Assembly: GCA_022447605.1 (NCBI GenBank)
Contig: JAKVBG010000020.1
Span: forward strand, 1-64,000
DNA: 64,000 nt
Direction: 5' to 3'
Source: Mariniblastus sp.
Lineage (GTDB): Bacteria; Planctomycetota; Planctomycetia; Pirellulales; Pirellulaceae
Shown: piece after piece, positions 9,432-17,364 of the stretch
Numbering within the stretch: the first letter of the stretch is position 1
Layout of the letters: every line of letters begins with the position of its first letter
Translations under genes and position numbers: made by a program
The notes under the pieces: generated by a model
Told to the model about the DNA's origin: nothing
Database searches by the model: none
Seen by the model: only the letters and a program-made list of their open reading frames with translations

Positions 9432-10618
9432 CGAACGAGCGATGGGAACCGGTGATTGGTTACTGCACCAACGTACATGCGGGGACGGATCTGGCCCAGG
9501 TACACCAGAATCTCCAACAGCACACCTTGGCGGTCAAGCAGCGAGTCCGCCCCGCTGGGCCGATGGGCATCGGGCTGTGGCTCAGCCACGCCGCCTGTCG
9601 AGACCTGTTCGAGACGGGCGAGTTAACCCCTTTTGCCGACTGGCTGGCCGAATCGGAACTGCTCCCCTTCACCTTCAACGGGTTCCCCTACAGCAATTTC
9701 CATCAACCGGTGGTCAAGCATGACGTCTACCTGCCGGACTGGACGAAGGGGGAACGACTTGCCTACACCCTCCAGCTGGCCGAGGTGCAAGCAGCCCTGC
9801 TGGCCACCCAGCCCGCATCGACCGAGTTTGCCACCATCTCGACCCTGCCCCTGGGCTGGCCTCGACCGGCCACCGATCTGGACGGTTTCCAGCGGGCCTG
9901 CGCCAAACAGCTGCTCCAGTTGAGCGAACAACTCGACCAGCTCTGGCAGCAATCGGGAGTGCGGACCATGGTCTGCCTCGAGCCGGAACCAGGTTGCCTG
10001 CTCGACACGGCCGCAGATGTGGCCCGCTTTTTTGAGCAATACTTATTGAAGGACGCGAACGGTTCCCCGGAGCGAATTCTGCGGCACATCGGTGTCTGCC
10101 ACGACGTCTGCCACAGCAGCGTGATGTTTGAATCGCAGGAGACGGCCCTGCAAACGTATGCCGATTTCGGGATCGAGGTCGGCAAGTACCAGGTCTCCTC
10201 GGCGGTCGAAGTGAATTTCGACGATTGCCCTGACCCAGGATCGGCCGGTGCGCTATTGGCCGAGCTGGGCCAATTTTCCGAACCGCGTTACCTGCATCAG
10301 ACGACGATTCGCACGTCCGACGGTCAGCAGCGGTTTTTCGAAGATTTGCCGCTAGCCTTCGAACAGGCTGGCTCCGAACCGGCCGGTACCTGGCGGGTTC
10401 ACTTCCACGTTCCCCTGTTTGCCGAACATTTGGGAGCGATCGGTACGACCCAAGCCGATATCGGCCATTGCCTGCAGGCGATCCGCCCACCGGCCGACCG
10501 CCCCCTCCATTTCGAGCTGGAGACGTACGCCTGGACCGTCTTGCCCGAATCGTTGCAAGTCCCCCTGGCGGTCGGAATTGCCCAGGAAATCGAGTGGTTC
10601 GACCAGGCGCTGCGGTAA
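9428..10618 (+). CDS. eboE: EboE-like TIM-barrel protein (orphan)
   Basis: A 396-residue xylose-isomerase-like TIM-barrel protein. The opening (GYCTNVHAG, then VRPAGPMGIGLWLS), the FTFNGFPYSNFH block, VKHDVYLPDW and the CHDVCHSSVMFE segment match EboE of the eustigmatophyte/bacterial ebo operon, whose products take part in trafficking or prenylation of a metabolite. The other ebo genes (TatD-like eboB, UbiA-like eboC, dehydroquinate-synthase-like eboD, eboF) are not next to it here. The ATG at 9428 overlaps the stop codon of the DUF423 gene; an open frame extends further upstream but would overlap that gene wholly, so the coupled start is preferred. Confidence 0.82.
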   Translation: MTNERWEPVIGYCTNVHAGTDLAQVHQNLQQHTLAVKQRVRPAGPMGIGLWLSHAACRDLFETGELTPFADWLAESELLPFTFNGFPYSNFHQPVVKHDVYLPDWTKGERLAYTLQLAEVQAALLATQPASTEFATISTLPLGWPRPATDLDGFQRACAKQLLQLSEQLDQLWQQSGVRTMVCLEPEPGCLLDTAADVARFFEQYLLKDANGSPERILRHIGVCHDVCHSSVMFESQETALQTYADFGIEVGKYQVSSAVEVNFDDCPDPGSAGALLAELGQFSEPRYLHQTTIRTSDGQQRFFEDLPLAFEQAGSEPAGTWRVHFHVPLFAEHLGAIGTTQADIGHCLQAIRPPADRPLHFELETYAWTVLPESLQVPLAVGIAQEIEWFDQALR

Positions 10619-10826
10619 ACGCGCCCCGCCGATCAGCGGCCGAATCGGATCCCCGACGGGTGCCCGGTTTAATCGTCATGAACCGGATGAACGGCAATCT
10701 TTCGATAAACTATGGCGGTCAGGCAAAGTCTGCCGAAAACGTAGAATGGAAACCGTGCCACGGGATGGCATTGCCTGACGACGGACTGTCTTTACTGATA
10801 ACCTTGAACCGATTCCAGGTGTCGTC

Positions 10827-11393
10827 ATGCAGAGTACGCATCCCCATTACCTGTTAATGTCCGAAACACGAACCGTCGAAGAGAGTCCGCAGAGCGGCCA
10901 TTGGCGGTTTGTCCTGGAACAGATCGATGGATCGCATCGGGTTGATGTTTCCGACGAAGAGCCGCACGTGCGAGGGGAACGCCTGCAATTATTGGCCGTC
11001 CTGCGCGGCCTGGAAGCGTTGGAACAACCCTCCCAGGTCACCCTGATCACACCGAGTCGCTATGTGGGCAAAGGATTGCGTCACGGACTCGATTTCTGGC
11101 GGGAAAACGGCTGGTGCTGGGAACGCTTCGGAGAAATGACTCCGATCAAGAATCGCGACCTGTGGCAACGTATCGATCGTTCGATGGCGTTTCACCGCAT
11201 CGACTGCCGCATCTGGAATCTGGACCGGGTGATCGGAACCTCGCCCGAACCGAACGATGCCCGCATCCGCACGCGGCAGAACAACCGGCGATTGCGGTTC
11301 GACAACGCCTGCCACCAGATCGGCAGCATGGCCCGTCTGTTTGCCGAACGGTTTGGCAAGGGTGGGTTCCGCGCCGCCTACGGTTACGCCTAA
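10827..11393 (+). CDS. RNase H-fold protein lacking the catalytic carboxylates
   Basis: A 188-residue protein that aligns along its length with E. coli RNase HI: ERLQLLAVLRGLEAL with the helix A region, ITPSRYVGKGL with TDSQYVRQGI, and IKNRDLWQRID with VKNVDLWQRLD. The active-site positions are changed: D10 falls on T14 or thereabouts (no TDGS motif), E48 is Q54 and D70 is P76. The protein should therefore not cleave RNA-DNA hybrids by the normal two-metal mechanism. It may bind nucleic acid or have a structural role. The gene stands alone, 208 bases after eboE. The first ATG has a weak CCAGGTG site; a second ATG at 10857 is possible. Confidence 0.75.
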   Translation: MQSTHPHYLLMSETRTVEESPQSGHWRFVLEQIDGSHRVDVSDEEPHVRGERLQLLAVLRGLEALEQPSQVTLITPSRYVGKGLRHGLDFWRENGWCWERFGEMTPIKNRDLWQRIDRSMAFHRIDCRIWNLDRVIGTSPEPNDARIRTRQNNRRLRFDNACHQIGSMARLFAERFGKGGFRAAYGYA

Positions 11394-11592
11394 TGACTCG
11401 GTAACCGTCACAACCGTCCTGGCCCCCCTGTCCGGATCCTCGCCGCCCGTCACCGCACCGATTCAGGGGAAAAGAACCCGGATTAGACCTGAAACCTATC
11501 GGGCAATTGGCTTATCCTAAGGGACAACGCCGCTCGGGGGACAGAGTTTCAACCGGGCTGAACCGATCTGCCGAAGTGACCCGGAACGCCTG

Positions 11593-13515
11593 ATGGCCGG
11601 CCCCGATCCCGACACCAACGCCCCGTACCTCAGCGATGAGGACCTTTACCTGCTCGGTGAAGGAAACCAGTATCGACTGTACGACCATCTCGGTGCGCAC
11701 CCGCACTCAACCCCCGCTGCGCGCGGCATCCGCTTTGCCGTCTGGGCGCCGAATGCGAGCGAGATTCAGGTAGTCGGCGATTTCAACCAATGGGATGGCT
11801 CGGCCCACAGGATGCAGAAACGGACTCCCAGCGGTGTCTGGGAACTGTTTGTCCCCGATCTCGAATTGGGCAACCAGTACAAGTATCGGGTGACCGACAG
11901 CCAGGGAAACCGCCTGGACAAGTGCGATCCGCTCGGTTTTTTCGCCGAAGTCCCACCGGGGACGGCCAATATCGTGGTCGACCTGGATCAGTACGCCTGG
12001 AATGATCGGGAATGGGTCGCGCAACGGCCCACAACCGACTGGCTGAACCGGCCCATCTCAATCTATGAAGTTCATCTCGGTAGTTGGAGACAACGTCACG
12101 ACCGGGAGAACGGCTGGATCAACTACCGGGAACTCGCCCAGGAACTGGTCGATTACGCGCGGACCAACGGGTTTACCCACCTGGAACTCTTGCCGATTGC
12201 CGAACACCCGTTTTCGGGGAGCTGGGGTTACCAGACGGTCGGCTACTACGCCCCCACCAGTCGCTTCGGTCGCCCCGAGGACCTGATGTATTTTGTCGAC
12301 CTCTGTCACCAGAACGGGATTGGCGTGATCATCGATTGGGTGCCGGCGCATTTCCCCAGGGACAGCCACGGCCTGGCACGCTTTGATGGAACCGCCCTGT
12401 ATGAACATGAGGACCCGCGGCAAGGGGAACATCCCGACTGGGACACTCTGATTTTCAACTACGGGCGGAACGAAGTCCGCAATTTCCTGGTCGCCAATGC
12501 CCTGTTCTGGCTCGACAAGTACCATATCGATGGCCTGCGGGTCGACGCGGTCGCTTCCATGCTGTACCTCGATTACAGCCGGCCCGAGGGCGAGTGGCTA
12601 CCGAATGAATTCGGCGGAAGGGAAAACCTGGCGGCGATTGAATTCCTCAAGCAGATGAACGACCAGGTGCAGGCGTTGTTTCCCGGCTCGCTGACGATTG
12701 CCGAGGAATCAACCGCTTGGGGAGGGGTCTCCCGACCGACCTACTGCGGGGGCCTCGGCTTCAGCATGAAGTGGAACATGGGCTGGATGAATGACACGCT
12801 GCGTTACCTGCAAAAGGAACCGGTACACCGCCAGTACCACCATGACGAACTGACCTTCAGCCTGGTCTATGCCTTCACTGAAAATTTCGTCCTGCCGCTG
12901 TCGCATGACGAGGTCGTACATGAGAAAGGCTCGATGCTGGCCAAGATGCCGGGAGATACCTGGCAGCAATTTGCCAACCTGCGACTTTTGTACACGTACA
13001 TGTGGGCCCACCCGGGCAAAAAGCTGCTGTTCATGGGTAGCGAATTCGGCCAATGGTCCGAGTGGAATTGCGACCTGCCGCTGCAGTGGGAATTGCTGGA
13101 AGAAGAGAGTCACGCCGGGCTACAGAAACTCGTCTCCGACCTGAACCAGCTGTACCAGGCACAACCGGAACTGCATGCCAGCGATTTCGAAGCGGACGGT
13201 TTTACCTGGCTCAACGCGGATGACCGGGAAAACAGCGTCCTCAGTTTCCAGCGGACGGACATGGCCAGTGGCAACTTCCTGTTGGCGGTCTGCAACTTCA
13301 CCCCGGCCGTACGGACCGAATACCGCGTGGGGGTCCCGCTGGCCGGTCAGTACCTGGAACGGCTTAACAGCGATTCGGAATTTTATGGCGGCTCCAACGT
13401 GGGCAATGGCCTGGGCATCCATAGCGAACCAATCCCCTGCCAGGGACAGCCCCATTCGATCGCCATCACATTGCCACCCCTGGGCGCCCTGATTCTCCAA
13501 CCGGCGGCAACGTAA
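11593..13515 (+). CDS. glgB: 1,4-alpha-glucan branching enzyme
   Basis: A 640-residue cytosolic GH13 glycogen branching enzyme that forms alpha-1,6 branches. An N-terminal CBM48 domain (about 20-140, [22 protein letters not shown]) precedes the catalytic barrel: [10 protein letters not shown], nucleophile region [11 protein letters not shown], acid/base region TIAEESTAW, and [11 protein letters not shown] short all-beta C-terminal domain ends the protein. Length fits branching enzymes with one N-terminal domain. It is flanked by an RNase H-like gene upstream and convergent with the split-Rad50 operon downstream; no other glycogen genes are adjacent. The start site has only a weak ribosome-binding sequence. 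Confidence 0.95.
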   Translation: MAGPDPDTNAPYLSDEDLYLLGEGNQYRLYDHLGAHPHSTPAARGIRFAVWAPNASEIQVVGDFNQWDGSAHRMQKRTPSGVWELFVPDLELGNQYKYRVTDSQGNRLDKCDPLGFFAEVPPGTANIVVDLDQYAWNDREWVAQRPTTDWLNRPISIYEVHLGSWRQRHDRENGWINYRELAQELVDYARTNGFTHLELLPIAEHPFSGSWGYQTVGYYAPTSRFGRPEDLMYFVDLCHQNGIGVIIDWVPAHFPRDSHGLARFDGTALYEHEDPRQGEHPDWDTLIFNYGRNEVRNFLVANALFWLDKYHIDGLRVDAVASMLYLDYSRPEGEWLPNEFGGRENLAAIEFLKQMNDQVQALFPGSLTIAEESTAWGGVSRPTYCGGLGFSMKWNMGWMNDTLRYLQKEPVHRQYHHDELTFSLVYAFTENFVLPLSHDEVVHEKGSMLAKMPGDTWQQFANLRLLYTYMWAHPGKKLLFMGSEFGQWSEWNCDLPLQWELLEEESHAGLQKLVSDLNQLYQAQPELHASDFEADGFTWLNADDRENSVLSFQRTDMASGNFLLAVCNFTPAVRTEYRVGVPLAGQYLERLNSDSEFYGGSNVGNGLGIHSEPIPCQGQPHSIAITLPPLGALILQPAAT

Positions 13516-13522
13516 TTGCCAG

Positions 13523-13539
13523 CCGAGCCGCTTGCTCGG
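13523..13539. terminator. Bidirectional hairpin between convergent genes
   Basis: Perfect 6-bp inverted repeat CCGAGC (13523-13528) and GCTCGG (13534-13539) with a 5-base loop, filling the 27-base gap between glgB and the convergent Rad50 C-half gene. There is no clear T-run on either side, so it is a possible terminator only. Confidence 0.4.
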
Positions 13540-13542
13540 AGT

Positions 13543-14268
13543 TCAACCTGGACCCCCACCATCCGGTTCGTAAGGGCCCCGGTCCACCTGCTCGACTTGC
13601 ACCCCGTCGGAAGTCGGGCGGAACTGGTAAATCCGATCCGCATATTTTTCGAACAGCCCAATGTCATGATGGCTGATCATGATGATCTGAAAATCGAGTT
13701 CCCGAGCAGCCTGGTGGACCATTTTGACCAGTCGGGGCACGCGGTCCGGCTTCAGCCAACAGTCCTGCTCATCGAGCACCAGGAAGCGGCGATGTTCCTG
13801 TTCATCCAACTGCGCCAAGGCAAATAATCGCAATCCGACACTCAGGATATTCTGCACCGACCCGCCCTGACCGCGGTAAATGTCCTCGGAGTGTCCATCC
13901 TTCTCGATCGAGAATTCGACCACAGCCGAGTTGTTCTTGTAGGCCGGGGTCGCCTTGAACTCGATCGGCTGTTCCAACACCTCCTGCAAACCGATCGTCA
14001 ACTTCTCTTGCAGGATATTCAATGTCTCGCTGAACAACTGCTGACTCAACACGTCGAGCGCTTCGCCGACCTCATCGGATATCCCCAGGAACTCCTCCAG
14101 CGCCGCGATCTTGGCCTCGGTCTGCTGCAGCGATTTCACACGATCCCGCCGTTGGAAATTCAGGTACTGGATCCGGTCGCGCAACTCCTGCTGCCGACGG
14201 GATAATTCCCGCCCCCGTTCCGCCGCGGCCGGCTGATCCTGTTTTCGCTCTGTGGAAGGTCCGCCCAT
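13543..14268 (-). CDS. C-terminal half of a split Rad50/SbcC-like ATPase
   Basis: A 241-residue protein with a coiled-coil N-terminus (about 12-70) and the C-terminal ATPase lobe of Rad50/SMC proteins: an atypical ABC signature (RGQGGSVQNILSVGLR in place of LSGGE, about 150-165), Walker B with catalytic Glu (RRFLVLDEQD) and an H-loop (IIMISHHD). There is no Walker A in this chain; it is supplied by the gene at 15571-16797. Nucleotide hydrolysis would therefore need association of the two proteins. The ATG at 14268 follows the TAA of the coiled-coil gene by four bases; an in-frame upstream TTG is less likely. It is the last gene of the operon, ending in a hairpin shared with glgB. Confidence 0.85.
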   Translation of the reverse strand: MGGPSTERKQDQPAAAERGRELSRRQQELRDRIQYLNFQRRDRVKSLQQTEAKIAALEEFLGISDEVGEALDVLSQQLFSETLNILQEKLTIGLQEVLEQPIEFKATPAYKNNSAVVEFSIEKDGHSEDIYRGQGGSVQNILSVGLRLFALAQLDEQEHRRFLVLDEQDCWLKPDRVPRLVKMVHQAARELDFQIIMISHHDIGLFEKYADRIYQFRPTSDGVQVEQVDRGPYEPDGGGPG

Positions 14269-14272
14269 CGTT

Positions 14273-14599
14273 TTAGTCGTCCGCCTCTTCCGGGTCCACC
14301 GGCGCAAACTGGTTTTCGATCTCCTTCAATTTCCCCTCGATGCCGTCCAGGCTCGCCTCGTAACGGGCGCGCTTCTCCTCGTTCTCCTTCTGCATCGAGG
14401 CCAGCTTTTTTTCCAGTTCCGCCACATCGTCGGTGCCGAACTGCTGGCGCGATTGCTCCTGCAATTCATCCAGCTGTTTCTGGGCAGCCTCCTGGCGGGC
14501 CTCGATCCGGGTTCGTTCATGCGACAACTCGTCGAAACGGGCCTGCAGCGCCTCGATCGCCTGCTGTTCCTCCGTTTTGCCCGATACGTTCTTATTCAT
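14273..14599 (-). CDS. Small coiled-coil protein of the split-Rad50 operon
   Basis: A 108-residue, highly charged protein predicted to be almost entirely helical: two heptad-rich segments (about 8-50 and 57-94) separated by QQFGTDDVAE, a likely helical turn, and an acidic tail. It has no ATPase motif or CxxC. Its place between the nuclease gene (8-base overlap at 14592-14599) and the ATPase C-half (4-base gap) suggests that it supplies the descending coiled-coil arm that a single-chain Rad50 would carry between hook and C-terminal lobe. That role is inference. A good ribosome-binding site (AGGTGGAAG) precedes the ATG. Confidence 0.75.
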   Translation of the reverse strand: MNKNVSGKTEEQQAIEALQARFDELSHERTRIEARQEAAQKQLDELQEQSRQQFGTDDVAELEKKLASMQKENEEKRARYEASLDGIEGKLKEIENQFAPVDPEEADD

Positions 14600-15578
14600 C
14601 TTCCACCTGTTTCGCTAGGGACATGATTTCATCGGCAACCGGCTGGGGAAATTCGACCAGCTGCTCTTCCAGGAAGCGGAACAGGCCGGCGCCACTCTCC
14701 GTCTTCCGCAACAACATCTCCTTGAGACCGCTGATGAAATCGGACGGCTGCTCCCCATCCCCGGCAGGGAGGACGGCAGCGTGGAACACTTCATCAAACG
14801 GCTGGTGCGGGATCTCCACGTACTGCGTTTCAAACTTCCCCTCCACGACATCCGCCCGCAGGACCGCCGGCACATGCTGGCGATTCGCCTCACTCCGCGA
14901 GCGCCGGCTGATGCTGCCGGGCGTCATCCAGTGAGTTTGACCCTCGACCACCGGGTCGAGCCGACGGTGGATATGCCCGTTGACCAACAGTTGGACGTTT
15001 TCGATCTCGCGGGGACGAAAACGGCCCGCATCGTAACCGGGCAAATCGACATCATGGTGCGTCACCCAGGCGACCAGAGGCTTGTCGTCAAACAACGTCC
15101 CCTGGCCAAAGCGGTCGACCGGAAATTCCCGGGGGACTTCCTGCCGGTACGACGAACCGCCCACCACAACCTGGACACCATTCATCTCACCCGACCAGGG
15201 GTTTTCCGCACTGACCAGTTGCAGGCATCCGGCCCGCACCAGCAAAGCGAGGGAATCGCGATCCGACAGAACCGGGTCCGCGCAATCATGATTCCCGTAA
15301 ATCCCGACCGCCCCGGTCTCGAGCAGCAAATCCATCAGTCGGACGAGCATCCAGTTCGAGTTTTCCCGCGGCTTTTCAAACAGGTCACCAAGAAAAACGG
15401 GTAGCAATTTCTCTTGCCGAGCATAATCGAGGCACCACTTCAATTTGTCCAGGATCACCTGCGGGTAATCGTCCTTCCGGAAACCGGGTTGGCGATTTTC
15501 CACATGCGGATCACCGATGAACAACAGACCTGTCAGCCCGGTTGTTTGATGCTTCTGTTTCCGCAACGACTCAACCAT
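14592..15578 (-). CDS. Mre11/SbcD-like metallophosphoesterase nuclease
   Basis: A 328-residue calcineurin-like phosphoesterase with all the phosphodiesterase motifs in order: GDPH (about 22-25), GDLF (about 64-67), GNHD (about 95-98), THHD (about 173-176) and GHIH (about 200-203). These form the two-manganese site of Mre11/SbcD nucleases. A C-terminal region of about 120 residues contains helices that could bind the Rad50-type coiled coil. The start overlaps the stop of the Rad50 N-half gene by 8 bases and the end overlaps the coiled-coil gene by 8 bases, so the four genes form one tightly coupled operon. Expected role: exo/endonuclease of a DNA-end processing complex. Confidence 0.88.
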   Translation of the reverse strand: MVESLRKQKHQTTGLTGLLFIGDPHVENRQPGFRKDDYPQVILDKLKWCLDYARQEKLLPVFLGDLFEKPRENSNWMLVRLMDLLLETGAVGIYGNHDCADPVLSDRDSLALLVRAGCLQLVSAENPWSGEMNGVQVVVGGSSYRQEVPREFPVDRFGQGTLFDDKPLVAWVTHHDVDLPGYDAGRFRPREIENVQLLVNGHIHRRLDPVVEGQTHWMTPGSISRRSRSEANRQHVPAVLRADVVEGKFETQYVEIPHQPFDEVFHAAVLPAGDGEQPSDFISGLKEMLLRKTESGAGLFRFLEEQLVEFPQPVADEIMSLAKQVEDE

Positions 15579-16797
15579 CGGCTACCCCCGTTTTGAGGTG
15601 CTGTCGGTGAGCCATCCAGTCTTGCGCATCGAGCGCCTGACCACAGGCCGGGCAACTCGGGTTCTGTGCGACCCATTGCTCGATTTCGGATTTGACTTTT
15701 GCCCACTGACGCTCGGTCTCCCGGCGCGCCTGATCCAGCTTTTCCAATTCGCCCTGCTGCTTCCGGATACCTGCCAGACAGACTTGCAAACGATCGCTCG
15801 GAATCCAGGCGGGAGGCGGTTCGATCGACTGTAGCAAACTGCCGGCCTGGTGTTGCGATTGCAACTCGGTCTCCGTCTTCCCGAGCTGCCGGATCATGTC
15901 GGCGACGTCCGCGCAGGCGTGGAACGACGGCGGGCTCTCGAGGGAGAGCAGGCATTCCTGCTCTTGCTGCAAACGGCCGGCGACTCGTTCGGCACGGCGG
16001 CAATCCTCCAATAACCGTTGCAGTTCGTCCGCCGGCTGCCAAGCAGGGAGCGGGGCCAGTTCCCCCAGGCATTCCCGCTTCAGCTCCAGGACTTCGTGCT
16101 CCCTGGCGATGTGGCGCCCGGTGGTAATCTGCTCCTGCAAGTCGGCCATCGCTCCCTGCAGACGCTCGATCTCCGACCCCCACTGACAAACCTGTTCGAA
16201 AGTCTGCTCGATCTCAGGCACCGGCTCCAGCAACTCGACCTGCCGTCTCCATTCGTCCCGTTCCTGGCAGCGGGTCTTCTGCTCTCGCTTCGCGTCCCGG
16301 ACTTTCTGTTTGTGCAAGGACTGCATCTTCATCATTCGCCCCGCATCCGACGAGGAAGCGAAAAAATCGGCCGCCGTCCGGGCCGAGTCCCGGATCAGGA
16401 AAACAGGGGATTTCTGTTCCCCGAAATGGATATCGACCTCGTCCCGATCACATGCCACCTTCGGCAGACGGAGCACACGGTCCAATTCCTCCGGTTGCCC
16501 GGCACTTTTCAGGCGGTCGTACGTCGTCCCGTTGATCTCGTAGGCCGGGCCACCACTTTTCCCCCGCCTCCAGAGGATCGTATCCCCTTGGTCGGTCGTT
16601 ACCCGAACCTGACATTTCCTGGTTTCGTGACGGAGGACATACGTCGAATTTTCGTTGTGGCTGAGGATCTGCAGCGCGGCGATCACGGCACTCTTGCCAC
16701 AGTTGTTGGGACCCACCAGCACAGTCAGGCCACGGGCCGGTTCAATCACCGTATGCCCGTGAGACATGAAATTTTCCAGCTCGATCCTGGCGATCAC
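15571..16797 (-). CDS. N-terminal half of a split Rad50/SbcC-like ATPase with CxxC hook
   Basis: A 408-residue protein beginning MIARIELENFMSHGHT, the usual first strand of Rad50/SMC ATPases. Walker A is GPNNCGKS (29-36); a Q-loop-like region lies near 122-132. A long helical region follows and the chain ends shortly after CPACG (C382, C385), the zinc-hook motif of Rad50. There is no signature or Walker B. The GTG at 16797 is chosen because GAGGGAG sits 8 bases upstream and the protein then starts exactly where homologues do. Within the helical arm, a proline-aromatic element recurs every 39 residues (PLPAW 249, SPPSF 288, PPPAW 327). First gene of the four-gene operon. Confidence 0.87.
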   Translation of the reverse strand: MIARIELENFMSHGHTVIEPARGLTVLVGPNNCGKSAVIAALQILSHNENSTYVLRHETRKCQVRVTTDQGDTILWRRGKSGGPAYEINGTTYDRLKSAGQPEELDRVLRLPKVACDRDEVDIHFGEQKSPVFLIRDSARTAADFFASSSDAGRMMKMQSLHKQKVRDAKREQKTRCQERDEWRRQVELLEPVPEIEQTFEQVCQWGSEIERLQGAMADLQEQITTGRHIAREHEVLELKRECLGELAPLPAWQPADELQRLLEDCRRAERVAGRLQQEQECLLSLESPPSFHACADVADMIRQLGKTETELQSQHQAGSLLQSIEPPPAWIPSDRLQVCLAGIRKQQGELEKLDQARRETERQWAKVKSEIEQWVAQNPSCPACGQALDAQDWMAHRQHLKTGVADG

Positions 16798-16811
16798 CGC
16801 GCGCTCCCTCA

Positions 16812-16841
16812 AAAAATGGGCCGTCCCTCGACGCTCGGCCC
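16812..16841 (-). terminator. Terminator-like hairpin abutting the ribosome-binding site of the Rad50 N-half
   Basis: On the minus strand GGGCCG (16841-16836) pairs with CGGCCC (16823-16818) across a 12-base loop and is followed by ATTTTTT, ending about three bases before the GAGGGAG ribosome-binding site. A promoter cannot fit between the T-run and the start codon, so the operon must be read through this element. It may be an attenuator or a leaky terminator of the upstream DUF2237 transcript. Confidence 0.5.
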
Positions 16842-16995
16842 GGTAGCCCTCTCTACCCTTTATCGTTCTTCGCCTGACACGTTTGGTCAAGCCTGTCGCG
16901 GAAAACCACAATTTACCATTGTCAGGTAACCCCCGGCCAGTCCTCACCAGCCCGGCTTGCCCTGTCGATCTCCCAACGTTCCCCTGACCGGACGA

Positions 16996-17364
16996 TCAGC
17001 TGACCCGATGGGCCTCCAGCTCCTCCACACTGACAAATTCGATTGCCGACATGTGGGTCGCCTCGAGGATCACCGGTGGGGCGAAGCCGGCCTCGAGCGC
17101 CTCTTTCCAGCGGGTCACACAGAGACACCACCGGTCACCCGGTTGCAGGCCAGGGAAACCGTACTCGGCCACTGGGGTCACCAGGTCGTTGCCAGCGTTG
17201 AGCGAAAACTCCAGGAACTCGGCCGTCATCTCGGCGCAAACCAGGTGCAGCCCGTAATCCGATTTTCCCAATCGACAGAAGCCATCCCGGTAGAAACCGG
17301 TCAGCGGGTCGGTACAGCAAGGTTCCAGGTCGGTCCCCAGTACATTTTTCTGCGCAGTCATCAT
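16996..17364 (-). CDS. DUF2237 family protein
   Basis: A 122-residue cytosolic protein of the DUF2237 (PF09996) family. Typical features are NVLGTDLEPCC near the start, TGFYRDGFC, HLVCAEMTAEFLEFS and the C-terminal PGDRWCLCVTRWKEA with VILEATHMSAIEFV. Function is unknown. Its first ATG overlaps the TGA of the upstream peptidase gene (4 bases, 17361-17364), so translation is coupled. A second ATG immediately follows the first. About 200 bases separate it from the split-Rad50 operon on the same strand. Confidence 0.9.
   Translation of the reverse strand: MMTAQKNVLGTDLEPCCTDPLTGFYRDGFCRLGKSDYGLHLVCAEMTAEFLEFSLNAGNDLVTPVAEYGFPGLQPGDRWCLCVTRWKEALEAGFAPPVILEATHMSAIEFVSVEELEAHRVS

Noticed and set aside
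9428-10618. A complete ebo operon
   Set aside because: Only the EboE-like gene is present; neighbours are DUF423 and an RNase H-like gene.
10678-10857. A 59-codon plus-strand frame between eboE and the RNase H-like gene
   Set aside because: No ribosome-binding site, no motif, and its end overlaps the next gene's start.
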